This document shows, in pieces, positions 6,195 through 8,524 of a DNA stretch of 8,524 nucleotides. Positions within the stretch are counted from its first letter, which is position 1; each line of letters starts with the position of its first letter. The notes beneath the pieces are model-generated. The model made no database searches and had not been told where the DNA came from. It saw nothing but the letters and a program-made list of their open reading frames with translations. Source of the DNA: JBOHRE01 sp050732635 (GTDB taxonomy: Bacteria > Gemmatimonadota > Gemmatimonadetes > Longimicrobiales > RSA9). Position numbers and translations under genes: made by a program. The stretch is taken from assembly GCA_050732635.1 (NCBI GenBank), contig JBOHRE010000122.1, positions 1 through 8,524 on the forward strand. The letters are read 5' to 3'.

Positions 6195-6620
6195 TCAGGT
6201 CGTCTGGATCTCGTAGCAGACGCGCCAGTTGCTCAGGTCCTCGGGGTCGGGCGGGCCCTCATCGCCCGGGCAGTAGCGGCCGACCCAGGTGGCTGGCGAA
6301 CCGGTGAAGGTGCGACTGTAGGGCTCGAGGTGGTCACTGGCGCTGAGGAAGTCGAACTCCTCGCCGGTCAGATCGATGGTGAGCTCGTTCTGCACCACGC
6401 CCTCGAAGATCACATCGCCGATGGTGAGCTTGTTCCACGCGGGGTGGTCCGAGACGGAGTAATGGCCCTCCTTGGGGAAGCGCCACTCGTGGAGCGTCCC
6501 GTCGGCGCGCACCTTGGCGCTGAAGGCGAACTCGCCCCGCTCCTCGTAGGCCGGATCCAGGTTGTCGAGGACCTGAAGCCAATGCAGGTAGACCCGGATG
6601 CGCTGCCCGGTCTCAGCCAT
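6195..6620 (-). CDS. Conserved-looking hypothetical protein, beta-rich, 141 residues
   Basis: The ATG on the minus strand at 6620 is preceded by GGAGGAAG (plus-strand 6627-6634) with a 6-base gap, which decides the start over longer in-frame extensions. The product is soluble, acidic and predicted beta-rich. It has an amphipathic N-terminal strand (IRVYLHWLQVLDN, 8-20), a DNLDP turn (19-23), alternating strands (FAFSAKV, DVIFEGVVQNELTIDL), and a Trp/Tyr-rich end (NWRVCYEI, 131-138) with cysteines at 117 and 135. There is no signal peptide. The pattern resembles a small beta-sandwich, perhaps C2-like with Asp-rich loops, but I cannot assign a family or function. It is divergent from mpl across a 145-base gap and convergent with the small basic gene. 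Confidence 0.8.
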   Translation of the reverse strand: MAETGQRIRVYLHWLQVLDNLDPAYEERGEFAFSAKVRADGTLHEWRFPKEGHYSVSDHPAWNKLTIGDVIFEGVVQNELTIDLTGEEFDFLSASDHLEPYSRTFTGSPATWVGRYCPGDEGPPDPEDLSNWRVCYEIQTT

Positions 6621-6729
6621 CGTGCACTTCCTCCGTGATCGAACTGGTTGCCGGTGGGCTTCGCCGCGAGCGGAACAACATAGGCGCCCGCCCGCGCGCG
6701 GCGCCAGAGAGAAGTCTGGAAGCGCCACG

Positions 6730-6758
6730 GTGACGCGGTGACGCTGCTCGATTACCAT
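6730..6758 (+). promoter_or_regulatory. Candidate mpl promoter implying a leaderless transcript
   Basis: GTGACG (6730-6735, 4/6 to TTGACA) and TACCAT (6753-6758, 4/6 to TATAAT) are separated by exactly 17 bases. Transcription would begin around 6765-6766, at or one base before the mpl ATG. No Shine-Dalgarno precedes that ATG, which fits leaderless translation. The -35 lies in a tandem CGGTGACG duplication (6728-6743). The -10 lies in the loop of a GCTCGA/TCGAGC inverted repeat (6746-6751, 6759-6764). A further hairpin (6700-6726) lies upstream. Confidence 0.45.
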
Positions 6759-6765
6759 TCGAGCC

Positions 6766-8199
6766 ATGCACTACCACCTCATCGGCATCGCGGGCACGGC
6801 CATGGCGTCGCTGGCCGGGCTGCTGCGCGCCAAGGGCCACCAGGTCACCGGCTCCGACGAAGGCGTCTACCCGCCCATGTCGCTCATGCTGGACCAGCTC
6901 GGCATCCGCTACGCCTCGGGCTTCGACCCGGCGAACCTCGAGCCGGCGCCGGACGTCGTCGTGGTCGGCAACGCAATCAGCCGCGGCAACGAGGAGCTCG
7001 AGGCCGTGCTCGAGCGGCGGCTCCACTACACGTCCGCCGCCGCGACCGTGGCCGACGAGTTCCTGCGCGGCCGTCACGTGCTCGCCGTCGCCGGCACGCA
7101 CGGCAAGACGACGACGACGTCGCTGCTCGCCTGGCTCCTGGAGGCAGCGGGGCTCGAGCCCTCGTTCCTGATCGGCGGCGTGTCGGAGAACTTCGGCACG
7201 TCGTTCCGCCTGACCGAATCCGACTACTTCGTGATCGAGGCCGACGAGTACGACACCGCCTACTTCGACAAGGGCCCCAAGATGTGGCATTACCGGCCGT
7301 GGACCGCGGTCGTGACCAACGTCGAGTTCGACCACGCCGACATCTATCGCGACGAGCTCGCCTACCGCTTCGCGTTCGAGCGCTTCATCAACCTGGTGCC
7401 CCGCGCCGGCACGCTGATCGTCGGCTGGGAATCGCCCATCGCGCGTGAGCTGAGCGAGAAGTCGCACGCGCCCGTCGACTCCTTCGGGCTGCAAACTGAC
7501 ACTGCCACGGGCGACAGCGCCGAGCACCCGCGCTGGCGCGCATCGGATGTCCACTACGGCGCAGAGGGCACGATCTTCAGCCTGAGCCATGACGGCGAAT
7601 GCCTGGGCGACGTCGACACGCCGCTCACCGGCGCGTTCAACATCCGCAACTGCCTCGCCGCGATCGCGGCAGCCCACGCCGTCGCTGCGCCGTTCCAGCC
7701 GCTGCGCGAGGCCCTGCGCAGCTTCCGCAGCGTGCGCCGCCGGCTCGAGGTGCGCGGTGAGGTGCGCGACGTGCTCGTGATCGACGACTTCGCACACCAC
7801 CCCACAGCCGTGCGCGAGACCATCGACGCGGTCCGCCAGCGCTTCGACGGGCGCCGCATCGTCGCCATCTTCGAGCCGCGCAGCTACACGGCCCAGCGCC
7901 GCGAGTTTCAGGAAGCCTACCGCCGAGCGCTGGGCGCCGCCGACCGCGTCGTGCTGGCCGGCCTCTTCCACCCCGAGCGCTACGACCAGACGACCGGCAT
8001 GAACCCGCACGAGCTCGCCGACTCGATTCGCGCCGACGGCATCGACGCCGACTACATCCCCGACGTCGACCGCATTGTCGCGACCGTCACGCCCGCCGCC
8101 CGCCCGGGCGACATCCTGCTCTGCATGTCCAACGGCGGCTTCGGCGGCATCCACGACAAGCTCCTGGCCGCGCTCGACAGCGCGGCCAACCCGCGCTAG
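6766..8199 (+). CDS. mpl: UDP-MurNAc:L-Ala-gamma-D-Glu-meso-DAP ligase (murein recycling)
   Basis: Mpl attaches the recycled tripeptide L-Ala-gamma-D-Glu-meso-DAP to UDP-MurNAc in the cytoplasm with ATP, feeding recovered peptidoglycan fragments back into synthesis. The 477-residue product has the Mur ligase three-domain order. An N-terminal nucleotide-binding domain carries GIAGTAM (7-13). The central ATPase domain carries P-loop GTHGKTTT (110-117), EADEYD (158-163) and NVEFDHADIY (185-194). The C-terminal domain carries DDFAHHPT (340-347). GIAGTAM, the EFDHADIY segment and the FEPRSYTAQRREFQ-like segment favour Mpl over MurC, and the length is normal for Mpl. The start at 6766 begins directly with the beta-strand and glycine loop of the Rossmann fold. 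No ribosome binding site is visible, and a candidate promoter suggests a leaderless mRNA. Presence of mpl supports a diderm host. Confidence 0.95.
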   Translation: MHYHLIGIAGTAMASLAGLLRAKGHQVTGSDEGVYPPMSLMLDQLGIRYASGFDPANLEPAPDVVVVGNAISRGNEELEAVLERRLHYTSAAATVADEFLRGRHVLAVAGTHGKTTTTSLLAWLLEAAGLEPSFLIGGVSENFGTSFRLTESDYFVIEADEYDTAYFDKGPKMWHYRPWTAVVTNVEFDHADIYRDELAYRFAFERFINLVPRAGTLIVGWESPIARELSEKSHAPVDSFGLQTDTATGDSAEHPRWRASDVHYGAEGTIFSLSHDGECLGDVDTPLTGAFNIRNCLAAIAAAHAVAAPFQPLREALRSFRSVRRRLEVRGEVRDVLVIDDFAHHPTAVRETIDAVRQRFDGRRIVAIFEPRSYTAQRREFQEAYRRALGAADRVVLAGLFHPERYDQTTGMNPHELADSIRADGIDADYIPDVDRIVATVTPAARPGDILLCMSNGGFGGIHDKLLAALDSAANPR

Positions 8200-8260
8200 C
8201 GCCACCGCGCGCAGCAACACCGCCACGACGTCGCCCAGCCCCTGCGCCGGCCCCTCGAGC

Positions 8261-8523
8261 TTTTGGTACAACCTGTACAGCGGTCGGGCGATGGATTGGC
8301 CGTTGGGACGGTCTGCGGGGTGCGAGCAGGCGCCGACCCGCCACGATCGCCGACGCTGCATCGCCGTGCACGGTCCTGCGCGCACGTCGCCGGTGTCGGG
8401 GCGCAGCACGCCGATCGCGGAGCCGGGAGCAGCACGCCGCGGAGTCACGGCTCGGCCCAGCCGGCCTGGTTGCTGTCCCAACCGTGGCGCCGTCGCCGGT
8501 GGCCTGTACAACTTGTACCAAAA
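8261..8523. mobile_element. Non-coding element with imperfect terminal inverted repeats (MITE-like)
   Basis: The 325 bases after mpl contain no credible gene. The left end TTTTGGTACAACCTGTACAG (8261-8280) and the inverted right end CTGTACAACTTGTACCAAAA (8504-8523) match at 18 of 20 positions. Further inward, in the same register, GGCGATGG (8287-8294) mirrors CCGTCGCC (8490-8497) with one mismatch, and GTTGGGAC (8302-8309) mirrors GTCCCAAC (8475-8482) exactly. The inverted repeat thus spans about 49 bases at roughly 70 percent identity. This fits a miniature element without transposase or a paired regulatory site. Target-site duplication cannot be judged because the window ends one base later. 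The motif at 151-170 could be the right end of a related copy. Confidence 0.5.
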
Positions 8524-8524
8524 C

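Noticed and set aside
6613..8511. Long open frame on the minus strand opposite mpl
   Set aside because: It is antisense to a clear Mpl gene, has low-complexity Val/Arg/Ala composition without motifs, and is a GC-bias artefact.
8261..8524. Integron attC site
   Set aside because: The GTTGGGAC/GTCCCAAC blocks do not match the GTTRRRY/RYYYAAC core sites and lie in the wrong relative orientation, and no integrase or gene cassette is visible.

Overview
The window is very GC-rich DNA, with strongly GC-ending codons and recognisable Shine-Dalgarno sites before several genes. Three things suggest a diderm (Gram-negative-type) bacterium: an Mpl-type murein recycling ligase, a lipobox-bearing lipoprotein, and a large metzincin of the DUF5117/DUF5118 type common in Gemmatimonadota, Acidobacteriota and Bacteroidota. 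With this GC content Gemmatimonadota or a related lineage is my best guess, but nothing in the window proves it.

Layout from left to right. Positions 1-435 hold no gene. They carry a 23-bp direct repeat, a dyad motif (GTACA-N3-TGTAC with a CCAAAA tail), a possible promoter, and two consecutive terminator-like hairpins ending a few bases before the ribosome binding site of a DEAD-box RNA helicase (436-1725). A DinB/DUF1572 protein (1835-2380) follows, then a run of eight degenerate hexamers. Next comes a thioredoxin-fold gene (2527-3102) interrupted by one in-frame TGA, exactly where the first active-site cysteine belongs. A metzincin lipoprotein (3281-5779) and a small basic, probably disordered protein (5892-6095) come next. 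A gene of unknown function on the minus strand (6195-6620) is convergent with that small gene and divergent from mpl (6766-8199). The last 325 bases are non-coding and contain an element of about 263 bp bounded by inverted copies of the same dyad motif.

The main discovery candidate is the thioredoxin-like gene. The TGA at 2623-2625 is followed in the same frame by GCC GGC TGT, so reading TGA as selenocysteine gives a U-A-G-C redox motif. A perfect 6-bp stem with a 5-nt loop (UGGAU) begins 10 nt after the TGA, and its loop starts 16 nt after it. This fits the bacterial SECIS geometry as I know it. The gene is best read as one 191-residue selenoprotein with a TPR-like C-terminal tail, not as a pseudogene or two ORFs.

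The genes do not form one obvious pathway. The helicase appears to have an attenuated leader. The DinB protein and the selenoprotein are same-strand neighbours and may both relate to thiol or redox chemistry, which is inference. The metzincin lipoprotein acts outside the cytoplasm, and Mpl acts in peptidoglycan recycling.
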